Of a DNA stretch of 64,000 nucleotides, positions 26,694 to 35,151 are shown one piece after another. The stretch is from Corynebacterium marinum DSM 44953 (lineage in GTDB: Bacteria > Actinomycetota > Actinomycetes > Mycobacteriales > Mycobacteriaceae), in contig NZ_CP007790.1 of the NCBI RefSeq assembly GCF_000835165.1, forward strand, positions 310,001-374,000. The letters run 5' to 3'. How positions within the stretch are numbered: position 1 is the stretch's first letter; each line of letters starts with the position of its first letter. The notes under the pieces are model-generated. The model saw only the letters and a program-made list of their open reading frames with translations. It was not told where the DNA came from and ran no database searches. The translations under genes were made by a program, and so were the position numbers.

Positions 26694-26963
26694 GTGACCG
26701 GCACATCAGCACCCAGGAAGAAGACCGGGAAACCAGCCGGCGACGACCCGGTTCTGCTCGCTCTCGGGGAGCAGCTGGCCCAGCGCCGCCGCGATCTCGG
26801 CGCCCTGCAGTCCGACATAGCGGACCGGGCGGGAGTGTCCCGTTCCACCCTGCACACCATCGAGCACGGCGGCACCGGGGTCCGGTGGGAGAAGGTGACG
26901 GCCGTGGCTCACGCGCTGGGCCTGCACATGCGGTTCGAGGCCGACGGGGCCGAACCCGAGTAG
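26694..26963 (+). CDS. XRE-family helix-turn-helix regulator
   Basis: An 89-residue protein with one Cro/C1-type HTH at about 22-75: LGEQLAQRRRDLGALQSDIADRAGVSRSTLHTIEHG, then VRWEKVTAVAHALGL. GTG 26694 has AGGGAG upstream. It is 58 nt after ccsB. It looks like the DNA-binding half of many small regulators and of HipB-type antitoxins, but no toxin gene is adjacent. Target unknown. Confidence 0.88.
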   Translation: MTGTSAPRKKTGKPAGDDPVLLALGEQLAQRRRDLGALQSDIADRAGVSRSTLHTIEHGGTGVRWEKVTAVAHALGLHMRFEADGAEPE

Positions 26964-27046
26964 CCGCCGTTACAGAGCAGAATCCGCTGACGTTCGCCCT
27001 TGCGGGGCAATCCTCCGCGGATTCCGTCTATCCGGGCCGGGCCCGG

Positions 27047-27352
27047 TTACTCCTCCGGGGGGTCGGATTCCCCGGCGGATTTCCCGCCCGGTTCTTCGCC
27101 GGGTTCGCGGTAACGTTCCTCGGCGCGCTTGCGGCGCTCCTCCTCTTCCCGCGCGGCGTCCTCGCGGGCCCGGCGTTCCTTGAAGCGGTTCTTCTCCAGC
27201 GTCCAGAGGAATTCCTCGTCGTCGTCCGGCCCCTTGACTGCGCGGGTTTCGGCTTCCGCCACCTGGTTTCGTTTCCAGGATGAAGGCCCGAAGGCCTTCC
27301 ACAGCAGCACAACGGCCACGATGATGAGTAGTACTAGCAACAGTCGTCCCAT
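27047..27352 (-). CDS. Small single-pass membrane protein with charged coiled-coil tail
   Basis: A 101-residue protein with one membrane helix at residues 3-19 (RLLLVLLIIVAVVLLWK), then a soluble, highly charged region with a Glu/Arg coiled coil (ERRAREDAAREEEERRKR) and an acidic end. AAGGAGG lies just upstream of ATG 27352, and a -10 (TAAGCT on the minus strand, 27374-27379) predicts a short leader. It is divergent from the DUF4229 gene. Function unknown. Confidence 0.8.
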   Translation of the reverse strand: MGRLLLVLLIIVAVVLLWKAFGPSSWKRNQVAEAETRAVKGPDDDEEFLWTLEKNRFKERRAREDAAREEEERRKRAEERYREPGEEPGGKSAGESDPPEE

Positions 27353-27402
27353 GGTTCCTCCTTCTTCCCGTCCAGCTTACGGGCCCGAGTAGGCTGCAGT
27401 AT

Positions 27403-27741
27403 GTGACTGCACCTGACCCGATGCCCCAGCCCCCATCCGACGCTCCGCCGGAGCTTGACCCCCAGGTCCGCCGCCAGGCGAACATGGCGCTCCTGAAGTA
27501 CGGTGGCGCGCGGCTCGGCCTGTTCGTGGCGCTGACGGTCGTCATCCAGCTCTTCGCCGTGCTCATCGACGCCCCCGTGCCCCTCGTCATGTCGGCGCTG
27601 CTCGCCCTCATCGTCGCCTTCCCGCTGTCGATGCTCATCTTCCGCGGGCTGCGCCTGGAAGCGAACCGTTCGGTGGGCGCCTGGAACGCCCAGCGCACCG
27701 CCCGCAAGGCGTGGGTCAAGCGCGAGCTCGAGAGCCGCTGA
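27403..27741 (+). CDS. DUF4229 membrane protein
   Basis: A 112-residue protein with a Pro-rich N-terminus and two membrane helices at about 41-60 (LGLFVALTVVIQLFAVLI) and 64-86, then a basic tail (RTARKAWVKREL). This is the usual form of DUF4229, found near menA in mycolata. GTG 27403 follows TAGGCT (27390-27395) by 7 nt, so the mRNA is probably leaderless. Function unknown. Confidence 0.85.
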   Translation: MTAPDPMPQPPSDAPPELDPQVRRQANMALLKYGGARLGLFVALTVVIQLFAVLIDAPVPLVMSALLALIVAFPLSMLIFRGLRLEANRSVGAWNAQRTARKAWVKRELESR

Positions 27742-27747
27742 CACCGG

Positions 27748-28683
27748 TCAACGGCCGAAGAGCAGCGCGATGCCCAGCATCACCGGGAGTGCGCCGAACG
27801 TGGTGAGGAACACGGTGTCGCGGGCGATGATCATGCCCCGCTGGTAGGAGGCGGCGTAGTTGTACACGTTCTGCGCCGCCGGCAGCGCCGCGAGGATGAC
27901 GCAGGCGTAGACCTGCTCCTCCGGCAGGCCCATCCCCAGCGCGATGAGCCACGCCACGGCGGGCATGCCCACCAGCTTCAGCCCCGTGGCGAGGAGCGTG
28001 CCCGGCCGGTCGGCCGGGGTGGCCAGCGGGGCGGTGTTACGCAGCGAGGCTCCGAAGCTGATGAGGATCATCGGGATCGACGCGCCGCCCAGGATCTCCA
28101 GCGGACGCATGACGGGGTCGGGGATCTCCAGGCCGACGACCGCCACGAGAAGTCCGAGCGCGGAGCCGATGACCACGGGGGAGAGCAGCGCCGTGCGGAC
28201 CGAATCGGCGATCTTGGCCACCCGGTTACGCCCGCCCGCGTCCTCCGCGCCCAGCCCGGCGAGGATGAACGGCGTGAACACGACCATCTGCAGGACGAGC
28301 ACCGGGACGACGTAGGTCGCCTCCCCCAGGACGTAGACGCTCACCGGCAGGCCGATGTTGACGGAGTTGAAGTAGCTCGCCGACGCAGCGCCCATCGTCG
28401 TCGTCGGGATGTCCTGCCGGAAGAACACGGCCGAGGAGAGGATGTAGACGGCGGCGGTGGCGAGCGTCGCAAAGAAGATGACCACGATGACCGGGGAGAA
28501 CAGCGTCCGCGCATCGGACTGCGCCACCGCCGTGAACAGCAGCGCGGGGGAGGCGGCGTAGAACGCGACCCGGTTGAGGACGAGGCGTTCGCGGTCCTCT
28601 TTGATTACTCCCGTGCGGGAGAGGATCACGCCGACCCCGATGACCGCCAGGATGATGGCGAACCCGGTGATAACCCCCTGCAT
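27748..28683 (-). CDS. AEC-family transporter (auxin efflux carrier type)
   Basis: A 311-residue membrane protein with about ten helices in two halves, typical of the bacterial AEC/BART family (malate, malonate and related organic acids are known substrates; none can be picked here). Motifs include RVAFYAASPALLF in the first half and AALPAAQNVYNYA near the C-terminus. Its ATG directly follows the menA stop (TAGATG), so the two are co-transcribed on the minus strand. Confidence 0.9.
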   Translation of the reverse strand: MQGVITGFAIILAVIGVGVILSRTGVIKEDRERLVLNRVAFYAASPALLFTAVAQSDARTLFSPVIVVIFFATLATAAVYILSSAVFFRQDIPTTTMGAASASYFNSVNIGLPVSVYVLGEATYVVPVLVLQMVVFTPFILAGLGAEDAGGRNRVAKIADSVRTALLSPVVIGSALGLLVAVVGLEIPDPVMRPLEILGGASIPMILISFGASLRNTAPLATPADRPGTLLATGLKLVGMPAVAWLIALGMGLPEEQVYACVILAALPAAQNVYNYAASYQRGMIIARDTVFLTTFGALPVMLGIALLFGR

Positions 28684-29589
28684 CTACAGCGCCGGCGAAT
28701 TGAGGAACAGCACGAGGCCGGTGATGACGGCCCACAGGAGCATGGCCTGGCCGGTGGACTTGATCAGCGGGATCAGCGCCGGCCCGGTCGCCCCGCGCAG
28801 CGCGACGAGGATGCCGCTGAGAGCGAGGGGCAGGGCCAGGACGGCCAGGACCAGGGGCAGCAGCTCGGCGGCCATGAGGAAGGACACCGCGAAGGGAGTG
28901 GCGGCCAGTGCCGTGTAGAGGAAACGGGTCCGGCGGTCGCCCAGCCGCACGGCGAGGGTGATTTTGCCGGACGCGGAGTCCGAGGGGATGTCGCGGAGGT
29001 TGTTGGCCAGGTTGACGGACGCGGAGATCGCGCCCACGGCCACGGCGCAGCCCAGGCCGATCCAGCTGAGCGCACCCGCCTGGGTGAACTCGGTGCCCAG
29101 GACGGCCACGAGCCCGAAGAAGATGAACACGGCCACCTCCCCGAGGCCGCGGTAACCGTAGGGGTTCTTGCCGCCGGTGTAGAACCAGGCGCCGGCGATG
29201 GCGACGGCGCCGACGAGGATGAACCACCACGCGCTGGCCAGGGACAGGGCGACGCCGGCCAGCGCCGCCACGCCGAAGGAGAGGAAGGCGGCGCGCTTGA
29301 CGTGGGTGGGCCTGGCCAGGCGGCCGCCGGTCAGCCGCGTCGGCCCGGTGCGGTCCTCGTCGGTGCCGCGGATGCCGTCGGAGTAGTCGTTGGCGTAGTT
29401 CACGCCGACGATCAGCGCCCACGCCACCACCAGGGCCAGCAGCGCACGCCACCAGGAGAAGCCCCCGGCGTAGGCGGCGGCACCGGTTCCGGCGATGACG
29501 GGGGCGAAGGCGTTGGGCCAGGTGTGCGGGCGGGCCGCCTGCCACCAGTCCCGGGGCGTGGCGGACCAGGTGTGTTGATCAACGGACAT
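28684..29589 (-). CDS. menA: 1,4-dihydroxy-2-naphthoate polyprenyltransferase
   Basis: Membrane UbiA-family prenyltransferase that joins the polyprenyl chain to dihydroxynaphthoate, forming demethylmenaquinone. The 301 residues contain the first Asp motif NYANDYSDGIRGTDED and the second NNLRDIPSDSASGK, with about eight or nine helices. ATG 29589 (MSVDQ) is chosen over ATG 29598: GACAAT at 29597-29602 on the minus strand sits 7 nt upstream and overlaps the longer start. The prenyl chain is made by the synthase at 40831; the ring comes from menD, menC, menE and menB in this window. Confidence 0.95.
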   Translation of the reverse strand: MSVDQHTWSATPRDWWQAARPHTWPNAFAPVIAGTGAAAYAGGFSWWRALLALVVAWALIVGVNYANDYSDGIRGTDEDRTGPTRLTGGRLARPTHVKRAAFLSFGVAALAGVALSLASAWWFILVGAVAIAGAWFYTGGKNPYGYRGLGEVAVFIFFGLVAVLGTEFTQAGALSWIGLGCAVAVGAISASVNLANNLRDIPSDSASGKITLAVRLGDRRTRFLYTALAATPFAVSFLMAAELLPLVLAVLALPLALSGILVALRGATGPALIPLIKSTGQAMLLWAVITGLVLFLNSPAL

Positions 29590-29702
29590 GCGGACCATTG
29601 TCCTCCATCGGCCGGTGAAGCGCCGAGCCGGGGTGCTCCGGGTGGCGCCCCGGCCCAGTTGCCGGGCGGGAGGCGCCGGGGAACCGTAAGGTTGGCCAGG
29701 TT

Positions 29703-30569
29703 ATGTGGATCAGTTACGTGCTCGGCCAGGCGGTCAGCTTCTTCTTCACCCTCTTCCGGATGATTCCGTTGGCGTGGAACAACCATTTCTCCCGCCGGCG
29801 TTTCCCGCAGGAGGGCGACGTGGTCATTTCCCTGACGTCGCACGGGGACCGGCTCGACCGGGTGCACTACACCCTGGAGTCCATCGCGCGGGGGACCGTG
29901 AAGGCGCCGGTCGTGCTGTGGCTGGATGAGAAGGACTACCGCGGCGAGTGGCCGAAGACGCTGCGCCGCCTGGTGGGCCGGGGCCTGCAGGTCCGCTGCT
30001 CCGACGGGCTCTACGGCCCGCACACGAAGTACTGGAGCCAGTTCCGGGAGGTGGCGGGCACCGGGAAGCGCGTGGCCACCGTGGACGACGACATGATCTA
30101 CCCCGAGTGGTTCCTGGAGCGGCTGCTGTTCGTCGGCGACCTGCGCGACGACGCGGTCATCGCCTACCGCGCCCACCGCATCGAACTGCGCGACGGCGAC
30201 CTGCTGCCCTACGTCAAGTGGACCGCCGCGGACACCTGCCGGGCCAGCTTCCTCCACTTCGCCACCGGCGTCTCCGGGGTGCTGTACCCGGCGTCGTTCA
30301 TCGCCTACGTCGTGGAGCAGGGGGACGTGTTCCGGGAGCTGAGCCCGCGCGCGGACGACGTCTGGTTGCACGCCTGCGCGCTGCGTTCGGGGCACCGGAT
30401 CCGGCAGGTCTACGCCAGCCCCCGCAACTTCGCGGTGGTGCCCTCGACGCAGGGCGGCGCGCTCGTCATCGGCAACACCCTCATGGGAGGAAACGACGAG
30501 CAGATCGCCCGGGTGTATGACGGGGACGACGTTGCCCGGCTGGTCGCCGCCAGCCGCACCGAAGACTAG
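29703..30569 (+). CDS. Putative glycosyltransferase, membrane associated
   Basis: A 288-residue protein. The N-terminus is hydrophobic (YVLGQAVSFFFTLFRMIPLAW) and may anchor it. The body looks like a GT-A glycosyltransferase: VVISLTSHGDRLDRV at the start of the fold and a DXD-like VATVDDDMIYPEWF around residue 122. No exact family could be named. TAAGGT (29687-29692) lies 10 nt before ATG 29703. Its stop overlaps the menE stop on the other strand by 3 nt (30566-30569). It may act in cell-envelope glycan or glycolipid synthesis, by analogy with neighbouring mgtA; not proven. Confidence 0.85.
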   Translation: MWISYVLGQAVSFFFTLFRMIPLAWNNHFSRRRFPQEGDVVISLTSHGDRLDRVHYTLESIARGTVKAPVVLWLDEKDYRGEWPKTLRRLVGRGLQVRCSDGLYGPHTKYWSQFREVAGTGKRVATVDDDMIYPEWFLERLLFVGDLRDDAVIAYRAHRIELRDGDLLPYVKWTAADTCRASFLHFATGVSGVLYPASFIAYVVEQGDVFRELSPRADDVWLHACALRSGHRIRQVYASPRNFAVVPSTQGGALVIGNTLMGGNDEQIARVYDGDDVARLVAASRTED

Positions 30570-31693
30570 AAGAGCTTCTCGACGCCCCGCCGGTCCACCT
30601 TCCCCGGCCCCGTCAGCGGGAGCTCCGGCAGGCGCAGGAGCTCCTTGGGCAGCTGCCACCGCGGCAGGTGATCCAGGCCGGCGATGACCTCACCCGGGGT
30701 GGCGGGACCGGTGTAGGCAGCGACGATCGCCTGGCCGAGCCTGGGGTGGGGGACGCCCACCACGCATGCGCCGGTGACCCCCGTGACGGCGAGCATCGCC
30801 TGCTCCAGTACCTCCGGCTGCAGCTTGAGGCCCCCGGAGTCGATGATCGCGTCGAGGCGACCGGTGACCGTGAGGCGGTGGCTCTCGATGAACCCCGCGT
30901 CGGAGGTGGCGAACCAGCCGGACTCGGCGAAGGCCTCGTGGCCGGGATGGTTGCGGTAGCCGTGGGCGATCATCGGGCCGCCCAGGTGGATGCGGTCGCC
31001 TTTCAGCCGCACTTTCGCCCCGGGGATGGGGCGGCCGTCGTAGACGCAGCCGCCGGCGGTCTCGGAGGACCCGTAGGTGGCGACCACCCTGATCTTCAGC
31101 TCCCCGGCGGACGCGGCCAGCTGCGGGTTGAGGGCGGCGCCGCCGACGAGGACGGCGTCGAAAAGCTGCAGCGCCTCGATGCCCTCGAGGGTGTCCATGA
31201 GCTTGGCCAGCTGCATCGGGGTGAGGGAGGTGTAGACGTGCCCGCCGGTGCGGGCGAGCCGGCGGGCGGCGCGGGCGAAATCCGGGGTGCGGAAGCCCTC
31301 CGAGAGGTCCAGGGTGAGGGGGTCGACGCCGGCGATCAGCGAACGGACGAGCACCTGCAGGCCCGCGATGTGGTGGGCGGGCATGGCCAGCAGCCACTGC
31401 CCCTCGCCGCCGAGGAACTGGTGGGTGGCGTCCGCGCTGGCGACCAGGTTGGCGGCGCTGAGCTGGGCGCCCTTCGGTGTCCCGGTCGACCCGGAGGTGG
31501 CCACCACGAGGGCGATGTCCCCGTCGATGGGCTGCCCGGCGCGCTGGGAGTCCCGCAGCAGCGCGGCGCGGGCCGGGTCGTCGGCCGGGACCGGTAGGAG
31601 GGTGCGCTGCCCGGCGATGGCGGCCTCGAGGTCGGCCAGGATGGCGGCGGGGTCGTGGGCGTCGACGGCCAGCGGCTCGAGGTGGTGGCTCAT
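30566..31693 (-). CDS. menE: o-Succinylbenzoate-CoA ligase
   Basis: AMP-forming ligase that activates o-succinylbenzoate for ring closure by MenB. The P-loop reads VATSGSTGTPKGAQLS around residue 70, the adenylation motif YGSSETAGG is present, and the C-terminal lysine is in TGPGKVDRRG. The 375 residues are about 100 shorter than the Bacillus enzyme, as usual for actinobacterial MenE. ATG 31693 (MSHHLEP) is supported by TACGAT at 31702-31707 (minus strand), 8 nt upstream. Convergent with the glycosyltransferase. Confidence 0.94.
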   Translation of the reverse strand: MSHHLEPLAVDAHDPAAILADLEAAIAGQRTLLPVPADDPARAALLRDSQRAGQPIDGDIALVVATSGSTGTPKGAQLSAANLVASADATHQFLGGEGQWLLAMPAHHIAGLQVLVRSLIAGVDPLTLDLSEGFRTPDFARAARRLARTGGHVYTSLTPMQLAKLMDTLEGIEALQLFDAVLVGGAALNPQLAASAGELKIRVVATYGSSETAGGCVYDGRPIPGAKVRLKGDRIHLGGPMIAHGYRNHPGHEAFAESGWFATSDAGFIESHRLTVTGRLDAIIDSGGLKLQPEVLEQAMLAVTGVTGACVVGVPHPRLGQAIVAAYTGPATPGEVIAGLDHLPRWQLPKELLRLPELPLTGPGKVDRRGVEKLF

Positions 31694-31727
31694 GACTGCT
31701 GATCGTAGCCCGGTGCGGACAGCAGAA

Positions 31728-31757
31728 CGGCGCCGCCTCCGGGTGGAGGCGGCGCCG
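31728..31757 (-). terminator. Strong hairpin terminator of the DoxX gene
   Basis: A perfect 13-bp stem (31728-31740 with 31745-31757) and a GGGT loop, 18 nt after the DoxX stop on the minus strand. The tail TTCTGCTGT is T-rich but not a pure run. Confidence 0.75.
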
Positions 31758-31775
31758 CGTCGGACCGGTGCAGCC

Positions 31776-32216
31776 TCAGGCGTTCTGGAGTTCCCGCTCG
31801 GCCGGGGCCTCCTGGCCGCGCTGGGGCAGGTAGGCGTCGACGCTGTAGCGGCCGGCGCCGAGGCCTGCCAGCAGGAGGGTGCCTGCGCCGATGGCGCCGA
31901 CGAGTTCCCAGCCGCCGTTGGTGACGAAGATGCCCTGGGCGAGGTGGGCGAAGGCCGCGGCGCCGAGCATGAGGAGGGTGAGCACGATGCCGGTGACGCG
32001 TGTGAAGGCGCCGATGATGAGCAGGATGCCGCCGATGATCTCCACGAGGGCAACGGCCGGGGCTGCGGCAGCGGCGGCGGGGATGCCGATGCTGTCGAAG
32101 TAACCGGTGATGCCCTCCAGGCCGGTGATCTGGAACTTGTCCCAGCCGTGGGCGATGAGGATGACGCCCAGGATGATGCGGGAGGCGAGCTGGGCGACAG
32201 GTGCGTATGTTGTCAT
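31776..32216 (-). CDS. DoxX-family membrane protein
   Basis: A 146-residue, four-helix DoxX protein: ASRIILGVILIAHGWDKF in helix 1, AVALVEIIGGILLIIGAFTRVTGIVL in helices 2-3, and helix 4 near 115-130. DoxX-type proteins are associated with sulfur or oxidative-stress functions in some bacteria; the substrate here is unknown. ATG 32216 is chosen over the in-frame ATG 32237, which lies upstream of the -10. It forms a single-gene unit between menE and menB with its own strong promoter and terminator. Confidence 0.9.
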   Translation of the reverse strand: MTTYAPVAQLASRIILGVILIAHGWDKFQITGLEGITGYFDSIGIPAAAAAAPAVALVEIIGGILLIIGAFTRVTGIVLTLLMLGAAAFAHLAQGIFVTNGGWELVGAIGAGTLLLAGLGAGRYSVDAYLPQRGQEAPAERELQNA

Positions 32217-32224
32217 GACACCGA

Positions 32225-32253
32225 ACGTTAGAGCCATGTTGAGGACGTGTCAA
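32225..32253 (-). promoter_or_regulatory. Consensus promoter of the DoxX gene, leaderless
   Basis: On the minus strand: TTGACA (32248-32253), 17-nt spacer, TAACGT (32225-32230), 8 nt, ATG 32216. This is the best -35/-10 match in the window. Confidence 0.8.
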
Positions 32254-32282
32254 CTAGGGTGGCCGTGGCGGGGCGGTCACCG

Positions 32283-33221
32283 TCAGTAGTAGAAGGGGAA
32301 CTCATCCCAGTCGGGGTCGCGCTTCTCCAGGAACGCCTCCTTACCCTCCACCGCCTCGTCGGTCATGTACGCCAGACGGGTCGCCTCGCCGGCGAAGACC
32401 TGCTGGCCCATCAGGCCGTCGTCCAGCAGGTTGAACGCGAACTTGAGCATGCGCTGCGCGGTGGGGGACTTGCCGTTGATCTCCCGGGCGGCCTGGATCG
32501 CCTCGGCCTCGAGCTCGCCGTGGTCGGCGACGATGTTGACGGCGCCCATCCGGTGCATGTCCTCCGCAGAGTAGGTGCGACCCAGGTGGAAGATCTCGCG
32601 GGCGAATTTCTGCCCCACCTGCTTGGCCAGGTAGGCGGAACCGTAACCGGCGTCGAAGGAGCCGACGTCGGCGTCGGTCTGCTTGAAGCGGGCCTCCTGG
32701 CGCGAGGCGATGGTCAGGTCGCACACCACGTGCAGCGAGTGCCCGCCGCCGGCCGCCCAGCCGTTGACCACGGCGATGACCACCTTCGGCATCGTGCGGA
32801 TCAGACGCTGCACCTCGAGGATGTGCAGGCGCCCGCCCTCCACCTTCGTGCGGGCTTCGTCGACGGTGTCCTCGGTCTCGCCCTCGGCGTAGCGGTAGCC
32901 CGAACGACCCCGGATGCGCTGGTCGCCGCCCGAACAGAACGCCCAGCCGCCGTCCTTCTCGCTCGGCCCGTTGCCCGTGATCAGCACCACGCCCACGTCC
33001 GGGGTCCGCCGCGCGTGGTCGACCGCGCGGTAGAGCTCGTCCACGGTGTGCGGGCGGAAGGCGTTGCGCACCTCCGGCCGGTCGAAGGCGATACGGACGA
33101 TCCCGTCCCTGCGTTCGCTGCCCACGTGGCGGTGGTAGGTGATGTCGGTGAGGTCCTCGAAGCCCTCGACGGTCCGCCACTGGGTGGGGTCGAAGGGGTT
33201 GTCGGTGCTGTAGTTGCTCAT
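32283..33221 (-). CDS. menB: 1,4-dihydroxy-2-naphthoyl-CoA synthase
   Basis: Crotonase-fold enzyme that closes the second ring of menaquinone from o-succinylbenzoyl-CoA. The 312 residues hold the oxyanion-hole segments (FCSGGDQRIRG and WAAGGGHSLHVVCDL) and the MenB-specific GSFDAGYGSAYLA. The C-terminus ends with DWDEFPFYY, as in other MenB. ATG 33221 (MSNYSTD) is 7 nt after TAAGCT (33229-33234, minus strand), a leaderless start. Confidence 0.97.
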   Translation of the reverse strand: MSNYSTDNPFDPTQWRTVEGFEDLTDITYHRHVGSERRDGIVRIAFDRPEVRNAFRPHTVDELYRAVDHARRTPDVGVVLITGNGPSEKDGGWAFCSGGDQRIRGRSGYRYAEGETEDTVDEARTKVEGGRLHILEVQRLIRTMPKVVIAVVNGWAAGGGHSLHVVCDLTIASRQEARFKQTDADVGSFDAGYGSAYLAKQVGQKFAREIFHLGRTYSAEDMHRMGAVNIVADHGELEAEAIQAAREINGKSPTAQRMLKFAFNLLDDGLMGQQVFAGEATRLAYMTDEAVEGKEAFLEKRDPDWDEFPFYY

Positions 33222-33231
33222 GCCGTTCAGC

Positions 33232-33540
33232 TTAGGCGGGCGCCACCCCCAGCTTTTCCGCATGCCGGTTGATGTCCCGGGCCAGGTCAATGTCCAGGCT
33301 GGTCACCCCGCCCACGTCGTGGCTGGAGAGGGTGACGGACACGCTGGGGTAGGTCAGCGTGACATCGGGGTGGTGGTTGGCGGCGTCCGCCGATTCGCCG
33401 ATCAGGGTCACCAGGTGCAGCCCCGTGGCGAAGTCGCCGGTGGCGAACTCCGCCCGGATGGTGTCCCCGGCGTGTTGCCAGCCGCCCAGTCCGGCCTCCT
33501 CGACGTCGGCCGCGGTCAGTTTCTGTTTCGGATCAGTCAT
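33232..33540 (-). CDS. Pterin-4a-carbinolamine dehydratase
   Basis: A 102-residue protein of the PCD/DCoH family. The signature ESADAANHHPDVTLTYPSV carries the catalytic histidines. It dehydrates 4a-hydroxytetrahydropterin, but many bacteria keep it without phenylalanine hydroxylase; its role here is open. ATG 33540 (MTDPKQK) is chosen; the extra 12 codons from 33576 read into the divergent promoter region. It ends 10 nt before menB, so read-through into menB is possible. Confidence 0.92.
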   Translation of the reverse strand: MTDPKQKLTAADVEEAGLGGWQHAGDTIRAEFATGDFATGLHLVTLIGESADAANHHPDVTLTYPSVSVTLSSHDVGGVTSLDIDLARDINRHAEKLGVAPA

Positions 33541-33602
33541 ACCCCCATCCTGCACCACCTGTGACGCAGGCAACACCCCCTCGCCGTTCTACGCTGGACG
33601 GT

Positions 33603-34610
33603 ATGACGAAACCTTCAGTCGATGAGATCCTGGACCGCGCCCATGTCGTCGCACTGCCGATGGCGGTGAGGTTCCGGGGCGTCGATACGCGCGAGGCGCT
33701 GCTCATCGACGGCCCTGCCGGGTGGGGCGAATTCGCCCCTTTCCTGGAGTACGGTGCGGAGGAATCCGCCGCCTGGCTGCGCGCCGGGCTCGAGGCCGCC
33801 TTCGTCGGCTTCCCCGCTCCGCGACGCCCCCTCGTCGAAGTCAACGCCACCGTCCCCGCGGTCCCCGCAGCCGCCGTGGCAGAGGTGCTCGCCCGCTACC
33901 CCGGTTGCCGGGTGGTGAAGGTCAAAGTTGCCGAGCAGGGGCAGACCCTCGCTGACGACGTCGCCCGCGTGCAGGCCGTCCGGGACGCCGTCCCCGGCGC
34001 CGTGATCCGCGTCGACGCCAACCGCGGCTGGACCGTCGACCAGGCCCTGGAGGCCGCCCGCGTCCTCGGCCCGCTGGACTACATGGAGCAGCCCTGTGAT
34101 TCCGTCGAGGAACTCGCCGACCTGCGCCGCCTGCTCATGCGCTCGGGAATGTTCGTCCGCGTCGCCGCCGATGAATCGATCCGGCGCAGCGACGACCCCT
34201 ACCGCGTCGCGGACCTCATGGCCGCGGACGTCGCCGTGGTCAAGGTCGCCCCGCTGGGCGGAGTCCGCCGGGTCCTCCAGCTGGCCGCCGACCTGCGCGC
34301 CCGCCACATGGACGTCACCGTCGCCTCCGCGTTGGACACGGCCGTCGGCATGAACGCCGGCCTGGCCGCCGTCGCCGCTCTCCCCGTCATCGCCGACGAC
34401 GACGCCATGGACGTCCCGCCCGCCGCCGCCGGCCTGGCCACCGGATCCCTGTTCGTCGAGGACGTCGCACCGCCCCGCGCCATCGTCGACGGCTTCATGG
34501 CCACCGACCCCGTGGCCCCCGACGCCGACCGCCTCGCCGCCCTCGCCGCACCCGCCGACCGGCGCGAGTGGTGGTTCCGACGGCTTCTCGACGCCCACCG
34601 GTACGTGTAG
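33603..34610 (+). CDS. menC: o-Succinylbenzoate synthase
   Basis: Enolase-superfamily dehydratase that makes o-succinylbenzoate from SHCHC. The 335 residues keep the metal and acid/base residues of the family: the KVKVAE lysine pair, IRVDANRGW, the Glu of YMEQP, AADES and the second lysine in VVKVAPLGG. ATG 33603 lies 7 nt after TACGCT (33590-33595), which shares the gap with the divergent dehydratase gene. Confidence 0.95.
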   Translation: MTKPSVDEILDRAHVVALPMAVRFRGVDTREALLIDGPAGWGEFAPFLEYGAEESAAWLRAGLEAAFVGFPAPRRPLVEVNATVPAVPAAAVAEVLARYPGCRVVKVKVAEQGQTLADDVARVQAVRDAVPGAVIRVDANRGWTVDQALEAARVLGPLDYMEQPCDSVEELADLRRLLMRSGMFVRVAADESIRRSDDPYRVADLMAADVAVVKVAPLGGVRRVLQLAADLRARHMDVTVASALDTAVGMNAGLAAVAALPVIADDDAMDVPPAAAGLATGSLFVEDVAPPRAIVDGFMATDPVAPDADRLAALAAPADRREWWFRRLLDAHRYV

Positions 34611-34620
34611 TTTGGTCCGC
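34608..34620 (+). promoter_or_regulatory. -10 element built on the menC stop codon
   Basis: TAGTTT (34608-34613) begins with the menC TAG stop and lies 7 nt before ATG 34621. Confidence 0.5.
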
Positions 34621-35142
34621 ATGAACCCGCGCAACCCCTCCGACGGCCACGACGAAACCCGCTACCTCGGCCCCGTCCGTGGTTCGGACGAGCCGCGCGG
34701 GGAGCGCCCGAAGCAGTACTTCCCGGGCGAGCACGATCCCGGCTACCGGTACCAGGAACCCCAGTACGAACCACCCCAGTACCAGCAGCCCCAGCCGGCC
34801 TACCAGCCGCCGGCGGAGCAGAAGTCCGGCGGCGCGCTGCCCATGCTGCTGGGCATCCTCTTCGGCCTGACGCTGCTCGCCGCCGTGGCCTTCTTCTTCC
34901 TCTGGCGCAACGCCGCCGCCGAGGCCGACCGCGAGCCCCCGGCACCCGTCACCGTCACGTCGACGGTGTCCCGGACCCTCACCGAAACGGTCACCGAGGA
35001 AGCCCCGCGCCTGCCGACCCAGATCCCCACCCAGATCCCCACCGAAATTCCGAGCGACATCCTGCCCTCCGGCATCCCCGGGATCGACCTCGACGGCCTG
35101 CTCGACCGTTTCACCGGCGGCGAACCCGCCCCCGCCCAGTAG
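34621..35142 (+). CDS. Single-pass membrane protein with Pro/Gln-rich head and IPT repeats
   Basis: A 173-residue protein. Residues 1-65 are soluble and rich in Tyr, Pro and Gln (YEPPQYQQPQPAYQPP). One membrane helix lies at about 68-93 (LPMLLGILFGLTLLAAVAFFFLW). The outer part is Thr/Val-rich (TVTSTVSRTLTETVTEE) and then has short repeats TQIPTQIPTEIPSD. Start ATG 34621 is 7 nt after the -10. No catalytic motif; the layout resembles actinobacterial envelope proteins of unknown function. Confidence 0.82.
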   Translation: MNPRNPSDGHDETRYLGPVRGSDEPRGERPKQYFPGEHDPGYRYQEPQYEPPQYQQPQPAYQPPAEQKSGGALPMLLGILFGLTLLAAVAFFFLWRNAAAEADREPPAPVTVTSTVSRTLTETVTEEAPRLPTQIPTQIPTEIPSDILPSGIPGIDLDGLLDRFTGGEPAPAQ

Positions 35143-35151
35143 CTCCACCGC

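Noticed and set aside
26694..26963. XRE regulator as antitoxin of a HipAB-like pair
   Set aside because: No toxin gene is adjacent on either strand; the next genes are small membrane proteins.
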